Source of the DNA: Pseudomonas sp. TH15
GTDB taxonomy: Bacteria > Pseudomonadota > Gammaproteobacteria > Pseudomonadales > Pseudomonadaceae
Direction: 5' to 3'
Length of the DNA: 64,000 bases
NCBI RefSeq assembly: GCF_016651105.1
Contig: NZ_JAEKEL010000002.1
Location: 764,501 to 828,500, forward strand
The notes under the pieces were generated by a model. That model worked only from the letters and a program-made list of their open reading frames with translations. It was not told the origin of the DNA and did no database searches. Positions 44,597-53,305 of this stretch are shown piece by piece. Within the stretch, counting starts at the first letter, position 1, and each line of letters opens with the position of its first letter. The translations under genes were made by a program, and so were the position numbers.

Positions 44597-46151
44597 TGCA
44601 AAATCCCTGCTCACTGCCCTGCTCCCGCTGGTCTCCGACCTGTCCCGCGAATTGCCTGAAGGCGAGCGCTATCGGCGCCTGCTCGAAGCCATGCGCGCCC
44701 TGCTGCCCTGCGATGCCGCTGCCCTGCTGCGTCTCGACGGCGAATGGCTGGTGCCGCTGGCCGTGGACGGCTTGAGCACCGATACCTTGGGCCGGCGCTT
44801 CAAAATCAGCGAACACCCGCGTTTCGAGGCGCTGCTCAGCAGCCCCGGGCCGACCCGCTTCGCCGCCGACAGCGACCTGCCCGACCCTTACGACGGTTTG
44901 GTCGATGGCCTCGACGAGCATCTGGAAGTCCATGATTGCATGGGCTGCCCGCTGTTTATCGATGAGCGCCCGTGGGGCCTGTTGACCCTCGATGCGCTAG
45001 ACCCGGAGCGCTTCGAGCCGATCGAACTGGACGCCCTGGAAGCCTTCGCCAGCCTCGCCGCCGCGACCGTCAACGCCGCCGAGCGCATCGAACGGCTGGC
45101 CACTCGCGTCGAAGACGAACATCAGCGCGCCGAGATCTACCGTCAGGCCAGCGGCCAGCAGAACCGCGAGATGATCGGCCAGAGCAAGGCTCACAAACGC
45201 CTGGTGGAAGAAATCAACCTGGTGGGCGGCAGCGACCTGACCGTGCTGATCACTGGGGAAACCGGGGTCGGCAAAGAGCTGGTAGCCCAGGCAATTCACG
45301 CCGCTTCGCCACGCGCCGACAAACCGATCATCAGCCTCAACTGCGCCGCCCTGCCGGACACCTTGGTCGAGAGCGAGCTGTTCGGTCATGTGCGCGGCGC
45401 GTTCACCGGGGCGATGAACGACCGGCGCGGCAAGTTCGAACTGGCCAATGGCGGCACGTTGTTCCTCGATGAAGTGGGTGAACTGTCCCTGACCGTGCAG
45501 GCCAAGCTGCTGCGGGTGCTGCAAAGCGGTCAACTGCAACGATTGGGCTCGGATAAAGAGCATCAGGTCGACGTGCGGCTGATCGCGGCGACCAACCGCG
45601 ACCTCGCCGAAGAAGTACGCAGCGGCCGCTACCGCGCCGACTTCTATCATCGCCTCAGCGTGTATCCGTTGCTGGTACCGGCGCTGCGGGATCGCGGGCG
45701 CGATGTGTTGCTGCTCAGTGGCTTCTTCCTCGAACAGAACCGCTCGCGCATGGGCCTCAACAGCCTGCGCCTGAGCAGCGATGCCCAAGCGGCGCTGCTT
45801 GCGTATCAGTGGCCGGGGAACGTGCGGGAACTGGAGCACTTGATTGGCCGCAGTGCCTTGAAGGCGCTGGGCAACTGCAAGGAACGGCCGAAGATTCTCA
45901 GTTTGAGCGCGGCGGACCTGGACTTGCCGCGCGAGGTTGTGGATAACTCCGCCGAACCTGCTGCCGATGTTGTAGCGGCGGCGCCGCTGATCAAAGGCGA
46001 TTTGCGCAGCGCCACCGAGGAATATCAGCGGCGCTTGATCAGTGCGGCGCTGGAGCGCAATCAGGACAACTGGGCGAGCGCGGCGCGTGAGTTGGGGCTG
46101 GATCGGGCAAACCTTGGGCGCATGGCCAAGCGGTTGGGCATGAAAAGCTAA
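44592..46151 (+). CDS. norR: NO-responsive sigma-54-dependent activator (NorR/FhpR)
   Basis: A 519-residue enhancer-binding protein. The N-terminal GAF domain (~25-165) is the NO-sensing iron site in NorR. The central AAA+ domain (~190-430) has Walker A GETGVGKELVAQ, the sigma-54 contact loop GAFTGA, and Walker B LFLDEVGELS. A Fis-type HTH closes the protein (NWASAARELGLDRANLGRMA). It diverges from hmp. In Pseudomonas this gene is often called fhpR. Three GT-N7-AC boxes precede and overlap its start. Confidence 0.94.
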   Translation: MTAKSLLTALLPLVSDLSRELPEGERYRRLLEAMRALLPCDAAALLRLDGEWLVPLAVDGLSTDTLGRRFKISEHPRFEALLSSPGPTRFAADSDLPDPYDGLVDGLDEHLEVHDCMGCPLFIDERPWGLLTLDALDPERFEPIELDALEAFASLAAATVNAAERIERLATRVEDEHQRAEIYRQASGQQNREMIGQSKAHKRLVEEINLVGGSDLTVLITGETGVGKELVAQAIHAASPRADKPIISLNCAALPDTLVESELFGHVRGAFTGAMNDRRGKFELANGGTLFLDEVGELSLTVQAKLLRVLQSGQLQRLGSDKEHQVDVRLIAATNRDLAEEVRSGRYRADFYHRLSVYPLLVPALRDRGRDVLLLSGFFLEQNRSRMGLNSLRLSSDAQAALLAYQWPGNVRELEHLIGRSALKALGNCKERPKILSLSAADLDLPREVVDNSAEPAADVVAAAPLIKGDLRSATEEYQRRLISAALERNQDNWASAARELGLDRANLGRMAKRLGMKS

Positions 46152-46156
46152 AGCAA

Positions 46157-46333
46157 ACCCTCACCCTAGCCCTCTCCCGGAGGGAGAGGGAACTGATTGG
46201 GGGATGCTGCAGAATTACGCCGACCTGAATCTGCTTGCCGAACCCACAATCGACTCGGTCGCTCAGGTCGATGTACGACGCAAGACACCTCGGTCAGCTC
46301 CCTCTCCCTCGGGGAGAGGGCTGGGGTGAGGGG
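46157..46333. repeat. MITE-like repeat element, copy B
   Basis: CCCTCACCCTAGCCCTCTCC at the left and GGAGAGGGCTGGGGTGAGGGG at the right bound ~177 bp. The internal pair CGACCTGAA and CTCAGGTCGA is again present. Same family as the elements at 36597 and 61700. Confidence 0.8.
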
Positions 46334-46456
46334 CTTTGGATCTGAAGACCAGCCGACAACTGACCTAAAGCCCAACCTTTTGACGCCGATAACCCGGCAT
46401 CAATAGCTTTTGGCGACGTTCCACTCGCCCATCACCTTTCTCCAAAGAAGGTTTTT

Positions 46457-47359
46457 ATGTCCTCCACCAAAGCCCGCGCAGATTCACTTTCGCTTCTTCT
46501 GTTTACCTTGCGCAGCGGCAAGCTGATGGCGATCAACCTGCTGAAAGTCAGTGAAATCATCCCCTGCCCGCCGCTGACCAAGCTGCCGGAGTCGCACCCT
46601 CACGTCAAAGGCATCGCCACCCTGCGCGGCGCGTCGTTGTCGGTCATCGACCTGAGCCGCGCCATTGGCGAACGGCCGCTGGAAGATCCGAACGGCGGCT
46701 GCCTGATCGTCACCGACGTCAGCCGCTCCAAGCAGGGCCTGCACGTTCAAGCGGTGAGCAAGATCGTTCACTGCCTGACCACCGACATCCGTCCGCCGCC
46801 CTTCGGCTCTGGCGGCGTGCGTTCGTACATCACCGGCGTGACCTCGGTCGACGGCGTGCTGGTGCAAGTACTGGACATCGAAAAAGTCATCCACGGCATC
46901 GCCCCGGCGCAGATCGAAACGGCGCCGACCGAACTGAGTATGGAAGATGCTGAAGTCCTCGGTAACGCGCGGATTCTGGTGGTCGATGACAGCCAGGTCG
47001 CGTTGCAACAATCGGTGCACACCCTGCGCAACCTCGGCCTGCAATGCCACACCGCCCGCAGCGCCAAGGAAGCCATCGATTGCCTGTTGGACCTGCAAGG
47101 CACTGCCCAGCAGATCAACCTGATCGTCTCGGACATCGAAATGTCGGAGATGGACGGCTACGCCTTCACCCGCACCCTGCGTGAAACCCCGGACTTCTCG
47201 CACCTCTACGTGCTGCTGCACACCTCGCTGGACAGCGCGATGAACAGCGAAAAAGCGCGCTTGGCCGGCGCCAACGCGGTACTGACCAAGTTCTCCTCGC
47301 CAGAACTGACCAGGTGCCTGATCGAAGCCGCCAAGGCTGTCGCCGAGCAAGGTCACTGA
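46457..47359 (+). CDS. Chemotaxis coupling protein CheV
   Basis: A 300-residue protein joining a CheW-like adaptor (~12-155) to a receiver domain (~172-295, RILVVDDSQVALQQS...LIVSDIEMSEMDGYAF with phosphoacceptor Asp near 225). CheV couples chemoreceptors to CheA, and phosphorylation of its receiver modulates adaptation. AAGAAGG lies before the ATG. A GNAT gene begins 2 bp after its stop, and a chemoreceptor gene lies 3 kb downstream. Confidence 0.93.
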   Translation: MSSTKARADSLSLLLFTLRSGKLMAINLLKVSEIIPCPPLTKLPESHPHVKGIATLRGASLSVIDLSRAIGERPLEDPNGGCLIVTDVSRSKQGLHVQAVSKIVHCLTTDIRPPPFGSGGVRSYITGVTSVDGVLVQVLDIEKVIHGIAPAQIETAPTELSMEDAEVLGNARILVVDDSQVALQQSVHTLRNLGLQCHTARSAKEAIDCLLDLQGTAQQINLIVSDIEMSEMDGYAFTRTLRETPDFSHLYVLLHTSLDSAMNSEKARLAGANAVLTKFSSPELTRCLIEAAKAVAEQGH

Positions 47360-47361
47360 GT

Positions 47362-47844
47362 GTGGCCGAGGACTTTTGCTTCTTGATGCGGCGCAACCTC
47401 GCTGAGGCTGTGCCCGACATCGCCTGGCCAACCGGCATTGAACTGCGCCAATACCGCCCCGAACTCGCTGAAGCCGTGCATCAACTGATGGAACTTGGCT
47501 ATCGCGAAGGTGGCGGTCGCGTGCCGGCGCTGGACGTCTGGCAGCAGCGTTTTGAAACCGATCCTGAATACGATCCGAGCCTGTGCTTCATCGCGCTGGA
47601 CGCCGAGGGCATCGTCGGCGTTTGCCAGTGCTGGACCAGCGCCTACATCAAGAGCCTGGTGGTGCATCCACGGGTTCAGGGTCTTGGGCTGGGTCGTGCT
47701 TTGCTGCTACATGCTTTCAAAACGTTTCAGCAACGCCGCGAGGGGTTTGTTGATCTGAAGGTGCTGGAAGACAACCTTCGGGCGCAGGGATTGTATGAAA
47801 GTGCCGGGATGCGGGTGGTTCGCCGGGAACCCGTTCCGGCCTAA
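47362..47844 (+). CDS. GNAT-family N-acetyltransferase
   Basis: A protein of 160 residues if it starts at GTG 47362, two bases after the cheV stop (ATG 47386 would give 152). The acetyl-CoA-binding motif is IKSLVVHPRVQGLGLGRALL, followed by DLKVLEDNLRAQGLYESAGM, a common GNAT C-terminus. Tight spacing with cheV suggests one transcript. The acceptor substrate is unknown. Confidence 0.82.
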   Translation: MAEDFCFLMRRNLAEAVPDIAWPTGIELRQYRPELAEAVHQLMELGYREGGGRVPALDVWQQRFETDPEYDPSLCFIALDAEGIVGVCQCWTSAYIKSLVVHPRVQGLGLGRALLLHAFKTFQQRREGFVDLKVLEDNLRAQGLYESAGMRVVRREPVPA

Positions 47845-47850
47845 CACCGC

Positions 47851-47917
47851 TTTCGCGAGCAAGCCCGCTCCCACATTGGAATGCATTCCCCCTGTGGGAG
47901 TGGGCTTGCTCGCGAAG
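47851..47917. repeat. REPIN (inverted REP pair)
   Basis: TTTCGCGAGCAAGCCCGCTCCCAC and GTGGGAGTGGGCTTGCTCGCGAA are inverted copies with ~20 bp between them, in the spacer after the GNAT gene. Confidence 0.85.
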
Positions 47918-47992
47918 AGGCCCGCACAAACACCACACAACCATCAGGCATACTCCAACCTTGGCCAAATCACGCCCAAGGACGCCCAAATA

Positions 47993-48319
47993 ATGAAAAC
48001 CACCACCCTGCTCTTACTCTCCCTCACCGCCCTCACGACCCAAGCTCACGCCGCCAGCCCCGACGCCTGGGCCGCTTACGACAAAGCCGTCCTCGCCACT
48101 TGCACCAAGGCCAGCGGCCTGAAGGACGCCAAACCCGTCGGCACCGCCGCGCAATTCGACGACCGGGTTGGCTACACCGCGCTCCTGTTGCAAGGCCAAT
48201 ACCCGCAAAAGCACATGAAGGGCCAACAAGGCACCGAGCTATGCCTCTACAACAAGGCAACCAAAACCGCCTACGTCACCGAATGGGACTCCATCCGCCC
48301 GACCGCCAAGAAGCCGTGA
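47993..48319 (+). CDS. Small exported hypothetical protein (108 aa)
   Basis: Starts at ATG 47993 with a Sec signal (KTTTLLLLSLTALTTQAHAA, probably cleaved after AHA). The mature ~88 residues contain two cysteines (LATCTKASG and TELCLYNK) that could form a disulfide. No known domain is recognised. I rejected a longer in-frame start at 47795 because it runs through the REPIN. It stands before a YkgJ-type gene. Confidence 0.8.
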   Translation: MKTTTLLLLSLTALTTQAHAASPDAWAAYDKAVLATCTKASGLKDAKPVGTAAQFDDRVGYTALLLQGQYPQKHMKGQQGTELCLYNKATKTAYVTEWDSIRPTAKKP

Positions 48320-48402
48320 GTGGCGCATAACTTGCTTCGAGACACGCCTTGGCGATGGCTTTCTGTCGCCATTTGATGACCTTACCGGCGATCGATCGAA
48401 CA

Positions 48403-49152
48403 ATGAACACGACGTTTTCCTGCGTAGGTTGCGGCAAATGCTGCAACGACCACCATGTCCCCCTGACCCTGACGGAAGCCCGCATGTGGGCTGACGATGG
48501 CGGCCAGGTGATCGTGTTGGTGGAAGGCTTTCTGGGCAATGGCCTGGGCCTGCCTCTCTTGCAGCGAGAACACGCCGAACGTCGTTCGGTGCTGGTTCGC
48601 AGCGGGGCAACCGAGGCGTACGTCGCGATCACCTTCGCGGCCTACAACGTCGGCCGCTGCCGGAATCTTGACGAAGAGAATCTCTGCCGCATCTATGAGC
48701 GCCGGCCGCTGGTGTGCCGCATCTACCCAATGGAAATCAATCCGCACATCCCGCTGAACCCGGCAGTGAAGGAATGCCCGCCCGAGTCCTGGGAACAAGG
48801 GCCGGACCTGATTGTGGGTGGCGAGTTGGTGGATCAGGAGTTGAAGACGCTGATCCAGAACTCACGCCAGGCGGATCGCGATGATGTTCAGACCAAGGAT
48901 GCGATTTGCGGGTTGTTGGGGATTCGCACGACAGCGCTGAAGGGCGATGGGTTTACCGCTTATTTGCCGGAGATGGGGGCTTTTGCTTCGGTCATTGATC
49001 AAGTCGTGGCGCAACCGTTGGAAGCTGCGAGCAGTGAATGGCTGTTTCACGTCTCCGGCGAGGACATTGCCGGGCAAGTGCTGGCGGCTGGGGGTGAAGT
49101 GACGACTGAGGCGCCGGTTAACTATGCGTTTATCTCGTTGCGGGCCGCCTGA
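48403..49152 (+). CDS. YkgJ-family cysteine-cluster protein
   Basis: A 249-residue protein beginning FSCVGCGKCCNDHHVPLT, the CxxCxxCC cluster of the YkgJ/CxxCxxCC family, probably a metal or Fe-S site. A further pair of cysteines occurs in NLCRIYERRPLVCRIYP, and another at VKECPPESW. The ATG at 48403 places the cluster at the usual N-terminal position. It is predicted to be cytoplasmic. Biochemical function is unknown for the family. Confidence 0.88.
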   Translation: MNTTFSCVGCGKCCNDHHVPLTLTEARMWADDGGQVIVLVEGFLGNGLGLPLLQREHAERRSVLVRSGATEAYVAITFAAYNVGRCRNLDEENLCRIYERRPLVCRIYPMEINPHIPLNPAVKECPPESWEQGPDLIVGGELVDQELKTLIQNSRQADRDDVQTKDAICGLLGIRTTALKGDGFTAYLPEMGAFASVIDQVVAQPLEAASSEWLFHVSGEDIAGQVLAAGGEVTTEAPVNYAFISLRAA

Positions 49153-49183
49153 TCCAGAAATCTGGTGCTGTGGCTGCTGGCCT

Positions 49184-49249
49184 CTTCGCGAGCAAGCTTT
49201 GCTCCTACAAGGTTTTTTGTTGCCCATCAATCCCTGTAGGAGCTGAGCT
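49184..49249. repeat. REPIN, right arm interrupted by an IS3-family element
   Basis: The left REP (CTTCGCGAGCAAGCTTTGCTCCTAC, 49184-49208) is intact. The right REP begins CTGTAGGAGCTGAGCT (49234-49249) and resumes after the IS as AGCTTGCTCGCGAAAG (50471-50486). Confidence 0.75.
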
Positions 49250-49304
49250 GCTGTGGTCGAACTTTTTAGACCATGATGTAGGAGCGTCGATTTAAGGAAG
49301 CATC

Positions 49305-49601
49305 ATGGGATATCGGGTTGTTACACCAGAAGAAAAAGCAGAGGCGATTCGCTTGGTGGTGGACATGCAATACTCCGTCCCCAAAGCCTGTGAGGCCACC
49401 GGTGTAGGGCCTACAGCCCTGCGTCGATGGGTAATACGGTGGCGCCGGGATCAGGAAGGCGTTGCTCAATTGCCACGACTGCAGGATCAGGAACTGATCG
49501 AGTCGCTTCAAGCGAAACTGGCGCTACTTGAGACCGAGAATCAAGTGTTAAAAAAGCAATTGCCCTCTCATCTGAAGGTTCTGTTCGGTCGAACCAAATG
49601 A
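49305..49601 (+). CDS. IS3-family transposase OrfA
   Basis: A 98-residue HTH protein that binds the IS ends. The N-terminal helix-turn-helix (AEAIRLVVDMQYSVPKACEA) and C-terminal leucine-zipper-like region (LQAKLALLETENQVLKKQL) are typical of IS3 OrfA. It overlaps OrfB by ATGA, so OrfB may be translated by reinitiation instead of, or in addition to, the usual -1 frameshift. Confidence 0.93.
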   Translation: MGYRVVTPEEKAEAIRLVVDMQYSVPKACEATGVGPTALRRWVIRWRRDQEGVAQLPRLQDQELIESLQAKLALLETENQVLKKQLPSHLKVLFGRTK

Positions 49602-50431
49602 TTGATGGCGTTAGAGGTGCGTTGTCAATTCGGCGCACGTGCTCCGTGCTTGGCATTGCTCGAAGCAGCTATTACGCAAAGCGTAAAACCAAACGACTAA
49701 AGCCTCGTCTGCGTTGGCTAAGGCGCAAGCTTCGTGCATTGCACAAACAGCATCGGGAAGCCTTAGGTACTCGTGGCCTTTGCAAAGCGTTGAGAAAAGA
49801 AGGGGTCTTTATCGGACGCTATCGAATGCGCACGTTGATTAAAACCTTCGGTCTGCACCGGCGCAGACCGCGTTATGCACACTATCGCCGCGCCACAAAG
49901 CCGGCAATCGTTGCTCCCAACATACTTGATCGTCGATTTAATCCGACTCAGCCAGATACTCTTTGGGCAGGCGATATCACCTACATCAGGGTCGGTAACA
50001 GTTGGCTTTATCTTGCCGTAGTGATGGATCTTTTTTCACGCAGGATTGTGGGCTGGGCGTGCTCAAGAACTGCCGACGCCGAACTCGCTGCGAAGGCTCT
50101 GAGGTTGGCAGTGGCATTTCGCCGACCGATGCCTGAGTTGTTATTTCACTCAGACCAGGGCTGTCAGTACACAGCTGATCGATTTGTTGCCTGCTTGGCA
50201 GAAAACCGGATTTTGCAGAGTATGAGCCGTCGAGGAAACTGTTGGGATAACGCCGTGGTAGAGCGCTATTTCAGAACATTGAAGCACGACTGGATGCCGG
50301 AGAACGGCTACCAAAATCATTTGGAAGCGGAGAAGGATGTGATGGATTTCATTTCGCACTACAACCATCGCCGCTGCCACTCTGCTTCAAACCACTTGCC
50401 ACCTGCGCTATTTGAGCGGCAGGCGGCCTAA
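49598..50431 (+). CDS. IS3-family transposase OrfB (DDE integrase)
   Basis: A 277-residue rve/DDE catalytic subunit. The triad is visible: Asp in LWAGDITYIRVG, Asp in LLFHSDQGCQYTA, and Glu in NCWDNAVVERYFRTLKHD. An N-terminal HTH_21-like segment (HREALGTRGLCKALRKEG) precedes it. It is full length with no stops, so the element may be active. Confidence 0.94.
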   Translation: MIDGVRGALSIRRTCSVLGIARSSYYAKRKTKRLKPRLRWLRRKLRALHKQHREALGTRGLCKALRKEGVFIGRYRMRTLIKTFGLHRRRPRYAHYRRATKPAIVAPNILDRRFNPTQPDTLWAGDITYIRVGNSWLYLAVVMDLFSRRIVGWACSRTADAELAAKALRLAVAFRRPMPELLFHSDQGCQYTADRFVACLAENRILQSMSRRGNCWDNAVVERYFRTLKHDWMPENGYQNHLEAEKDVMDFISHYNHRRCHSASNHLPPALFERQAA

Positions 50432-50503
50432 TGCTCCTACGGAATGGTTTAAAAAAACTGAACCACTACAAGCTTGCTCGCGAAAGCGCCAGCCCGGTCA
50501 ACC

Positions 50504-52093
50504 TCAATCGCGAACCTGCCGCCGCCGCCAAAACTCCCGCGCCAACATGCGCAAATCCCCCGCCAGTCCCGCCACATCCTCGGAGTTGCGCTGACTCTGC
50601 CGTCCCTCATCCACCGTCACCTCGCACGCCGTGCGGATGCTGACGATATTGCGATTGATGTCCTCGCTCACCGCGCTTTGCTGCTCCACCGCCGCCGCGA
50701 TCTGCAGACTCATCTCGGTGATCTGCTCGACCCGCGCACTGATCCCGTCCAGCGCCCGCGCCGCCCGTTGCGCCTGTTCGACGCTGTCATCGACATGCTC
50801 GCTGCTCTGCTGCATCACCTGCACCGCATCACGCGCGCCATTTTGCAGGGTGCTGATCATCCGCTGAATCTCGTTGGTCGATTGCTGCGTGCGTTGCGCC
50901 AGCCCGCGCACTTCATCGGCCACCACGGCGAAGCCGCGTCCGGCATTGCCGGCACGCGCTGCTTCGATCGCCGCGTTCAAGGCCAGCAGATTGGTCTGCT
51001 CGGCGATCGAGCGAATCACGTCCAGCACTCCGGAAATCTCGCTGCTGTGGCCTTCGAGTTGATGGATCACCTCGGTGGCGCGCCCCAGCTCCTCCGCCAG
51101 GCGCAACACCGCGCTGCGACTTTCGCCGACCAGCAAATGCCCTTCACGGGTTTCCGTCCCGGCCATGTCCGCCGCCACCGAGGCTTGCTGCGCATGGCTG
51201 GCCACTTGCGCGACACTGGCAGCCATTTCATGAATCGCCGCCGCGACCAGATCGGTTTCCGCCTGCTGCGCCAATGAACTGCTATGGCTGCTTTGCAAAT
51301 GATCGACCAGTTGCGCCGCATGCCCGGCCAACTGTTGCGAAGCATCGCCAATGCGCCCGACCACCGCGCCAACCTGCGCCTCGAGCATCTGCAAAGCGAA
51401 CTCGATCTGCCCGAATTCATCCCGTCGACCGGTATAGATGCCTTGGCTCAACGGGTTATCGGCAATGTGCCGGGCACGCTCGGTCAACCGCTCCAGCGGC
51501 CGCAGCATCCAGTGCACAACCCCTGCACAAGTACCGCTGCCAATCACAAACGCCGCCGCGTCGATCCACATCGACTCGGGTCGCAACCACGCTTCGACAC
51601 TCAACACAGCACCGAGCAACGTGCTGGTCAACGCCGTGAGTTTCGCGCGCAAGCTGATCGCAGGGAGTTGCCAGCGTTTCACCTGCGTCCCGCGCAACTG
51701 CGCATAGGCACGCTCCGCTGCCCTCACCTGGCGCTCATCCGGCCGCGTGCGCACCGACTGATACTCGACCGCCGCACCGTTCTGAGTGACCGGCGTGACG
51801 AACGCGCTGACCCAGTAATGATCACCGTTCTTGCAACGATTCTTCACCAGCCCCATCCACGAACGCCCACGTTTGAGCGTCTGCCACAGGTGCGCAAACG
51901 CCTGCGCCGGCATGTCCGGATGACGCAGCAAGTTGTGCGGCACACCAAGCAGTTCGTCGCGGGTATAACCGCTGATCCTGATGAAATCATCGTTGGCGTA
52001 GGTGATTGCGCTGGTCAGATCGGTGGTCGAAAGAATGTTCGCATCCAGCGCTACTTCGACGTTGCGACCGGTCACCAGGAGGTTGATCTTCAT
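50504..52093 (-). CDS. PAS-domain methyl-accepting chemotaxis receptor (Aer/BdlA-like)
   Basis: About 529 residues from ATG 52093. The N-terminal PAS domain (~20-120) has the Aer-like sequence YANDDFIRISGYTRDELLG and NLLRHPDMP. Two membrane helices (~150-200) follow with almost no periplasmic loop, then HAMP-like and methyl-accepting signalling regions with the conserved hairpin tip SIAEQTNLLALNAAIEAARAG. It senses cytoplasmic or redox signals through PAS, in contrast to receptors that bind periplasmic ligands. A longer in-frame start (52153) lacks support. Confidence 0.92.
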   Translation of the reverse strand: MKINLLVTGRNVEVALDANILSTTDLTSAITYANDDFIRISGYTRDELLGVPHNLLRHPDMPAQAFAHLWQTLKRGRSWMGLVKNRCKNGDHYWVSAFVTPVTQNGAAVEYQSVRTRPDERQVRAAERAYAQLRGTQVKRWQLPAISLRAKLTALTSTLLGAVLSVEAWLRPESMWIDAAAFVIGSGTCAGVVHWMLRPLERLTERARHIADNPLSQGIYTGRRDEFGQIEFALQMLEAQVGAVVGRIGDASQQLAGHAAQLVDHLQSSHSSSLAQQAETDLVAAAIHEMAASVAQVASHAQQASVAADMAGTETREGHLLVGESRSAVLRLAEELGRATEVIHQLEGHSSEISGVLDVIRSIAEQTNLLALNAAIEAARAGNAGRGFAVVADEVRGLAQRTQQSTNEIQRMISTLQNGARDAVQVMQQSSEHVDDSVEQAQRAARALDGISARVEQITEMSLQIAAAVEQQSAVSEDINRNIVSIRTACEVTVDEGRQSQRNSEDVAGLAGDLRMLAREFWRRRQVRD

Positions 52094-52260
52094 GGATAGC
52101 GCGCTCGTTTTATTGGGAAGAGTCGGCAGGGCTGCTGACTCTAAGCGCACCAATTGGTCAAATATTGATCTGGCTCAGGAACTGAGCACTTAGCCATCAC
52201 TGTGTTCGAAATTCATAGAGATCCGAAAATCACAGCGATGGCCGCAGGCGGGAATAAAAC

Positions 52261-52500
52261 TCAGCGCTTGCCCATCGAACGACGGGTGCCCGGCGGGGCC
52301 ATGCCCGGGGTCTTGGTGTGGCCATTCTTGGCGCCGTTCTTGTACCACGGCTGGTTAGAGCCTTTGGCAGACGCCAACTCGCCCGGTTTGAACGGGAATT
52401 TGAAGGCCGGGATTTCGCTGTGGGTGTCGCTGGCATCGGCCAATTCTGCCGGGACAGCGCTTACAGCGTCGTCAACCGGCGGCAGGGTCGGGGAAGTCAT
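52261..52500 (-). CDS. Small conserved-type hypothetical protein (79 aa)
   Basis: From ATG 52500 (MTSPTLPPVDDAVSAVPAEL) it is a low-complexity protein with a basic C-terminus (PWYKNGAKNGHTKTPGMAPP...RRSMGKR). GGAGCTTTT lies upstream. There are no hydrophobic segments. The Pro/Gly/Lys-rich tail looks disordered. I do not assign a function. Confidence 0.65.
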   Translation of the reverse strand: MTSPTLPPVDDAVSAVPAELADASDTHSEIPAFKFPFKPGELASAKGSNQPWYKNGAKNGHTKTPGMAPPGTRRSMGKR

Positions 52501-52611
52501 AAAAGCTCCGGAAAGCAAAAAGTCGGGCCCGAACAGTGAGCCGCGAAGGCGCGCAGTATACCTGCACGCCTTGGCTCGGCACCTGAAGATTTGCACCGCA
52601 CGCCGAACGGC

Positions 52612-52869
52612 TTACAAGTACGTGATGGTGACAATACCTTTGTCGGTCGAAGTCTTGAGTGCTTCATAGGTCATGGACATCGGCAGCAATTGATGACTGC
52701 AAGCATTGCGATAAGTGTCCACATCGACTTTCAGACCAGGCTTGATTTCGACCTGACGGGACTCCGTGGCGGACAACCCCGGTGGGAGTTGCCCAGAGAG
52801 ATTTGCGCCGTGCCATACAAGCTGATTTGCTTAGAGAGGATGATCTTTAAGCGTTCGATGGAAGATTGA
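52612..52869 (-). pseudogene. Possible small gene broken by frameshift
   Basis: No intact frame with a normal start exists, but two phases join well. One encodes SSIERLKIILSKQISLYGTA and the next GQLPPGLSATESRQVEIKPG through to DKGIVTITYL and a stop at 52612. They differ by one base at a GGG run (plus-strand CCC at 52792-52794); a fourth G would unite them. An ATG lies at 52869, but it too needs a shift to reach the first phase. It sits downstream of the HEPN gene on the same strand. The family is not recognised and the call is tentative. Confidence 0.35.
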
Positions 52870-52884
52870 AAGCCATGACCGATA

Positions 52885-53305
52885 TCAGTTCATTCGTTGC
52901 TGGACGTTGCTCGACAATTGCGAGGTGTTTTCCAGCAACTGCTCCAGAAGAGCTTCATCTTCATCCATATAGCCTTCGTACTCCGCCAGGTTCCGTCGCT
53001 CATGACACAGGGCGAACAACCGAACCTGTACTTTGCCAATATCAGCCGTATGAACCAGGCACTGAAACACCAGATATCGCTTGTCCGAACGGTAGCCACA
53101 CAAGCGAAGCGCCGTCAGTGCAAGCGCATGGGCAGCGTTGTAAGCCAGGTCGAACCGACTCGCGAAGGACAGCGAAGGCGTTTGCGCATCTTTCAATCGA
53201 TCCACCGCCGAACGCAGCAGCCCTTCGCACTCCTTGCGAGTCCGACGGCTCGGCTTTCAGTCCACCGCTACGTAACAGGTTCTCCAGATTCTCGTTGCTG
53301 CCCAT
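52885..53305 (-). pseudogene. HEPN-domain protein with apparent one-base frameshift
   Basis: ATG 53305 opens MGSNENLENLLRSGGLKAEPSD. One extra base near the plus-strand CC at 53232-53233 then shifts the frame. In the corrected phase it reads ECEGLLRSAVDRLKDAQT and continues through ARLDLAYNAAHALALTALRL-like helices and CHERRNLAEYEGYMDED to the stop at 52885 (~139 residues). The all-helical pattern and RRNxxEY motif fit a HEPN protein. It overlaps the nucleotidyltransferase gene by 38 bp, giving an MNT/HEPN toxin-antitoxin-like pair. As written, the effector is broken. Confidence 0.65.

Larger units (their letters stand above)
49250..50470 (+). mobile_element. IS3-family insertion sequence inserted in a REP palindrome
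   Basis: About 1.22 kb with two ORFs. Imperfect ~34-bp terminal inverted repeats: TGTGGTCGAACTTTTT... at the left and the complement of ...AAAAACTGAACCACTACA at the right, both ending near GTAGGAGC. An AGCT at each side (49246-49249 and 50471-50474) could be the target duplication. The exact ends are uncertain by 1-2 bases. Insertion in the centre of a REP resembles the preference known for IS1397 in E. coli. Confidence 0.85.
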
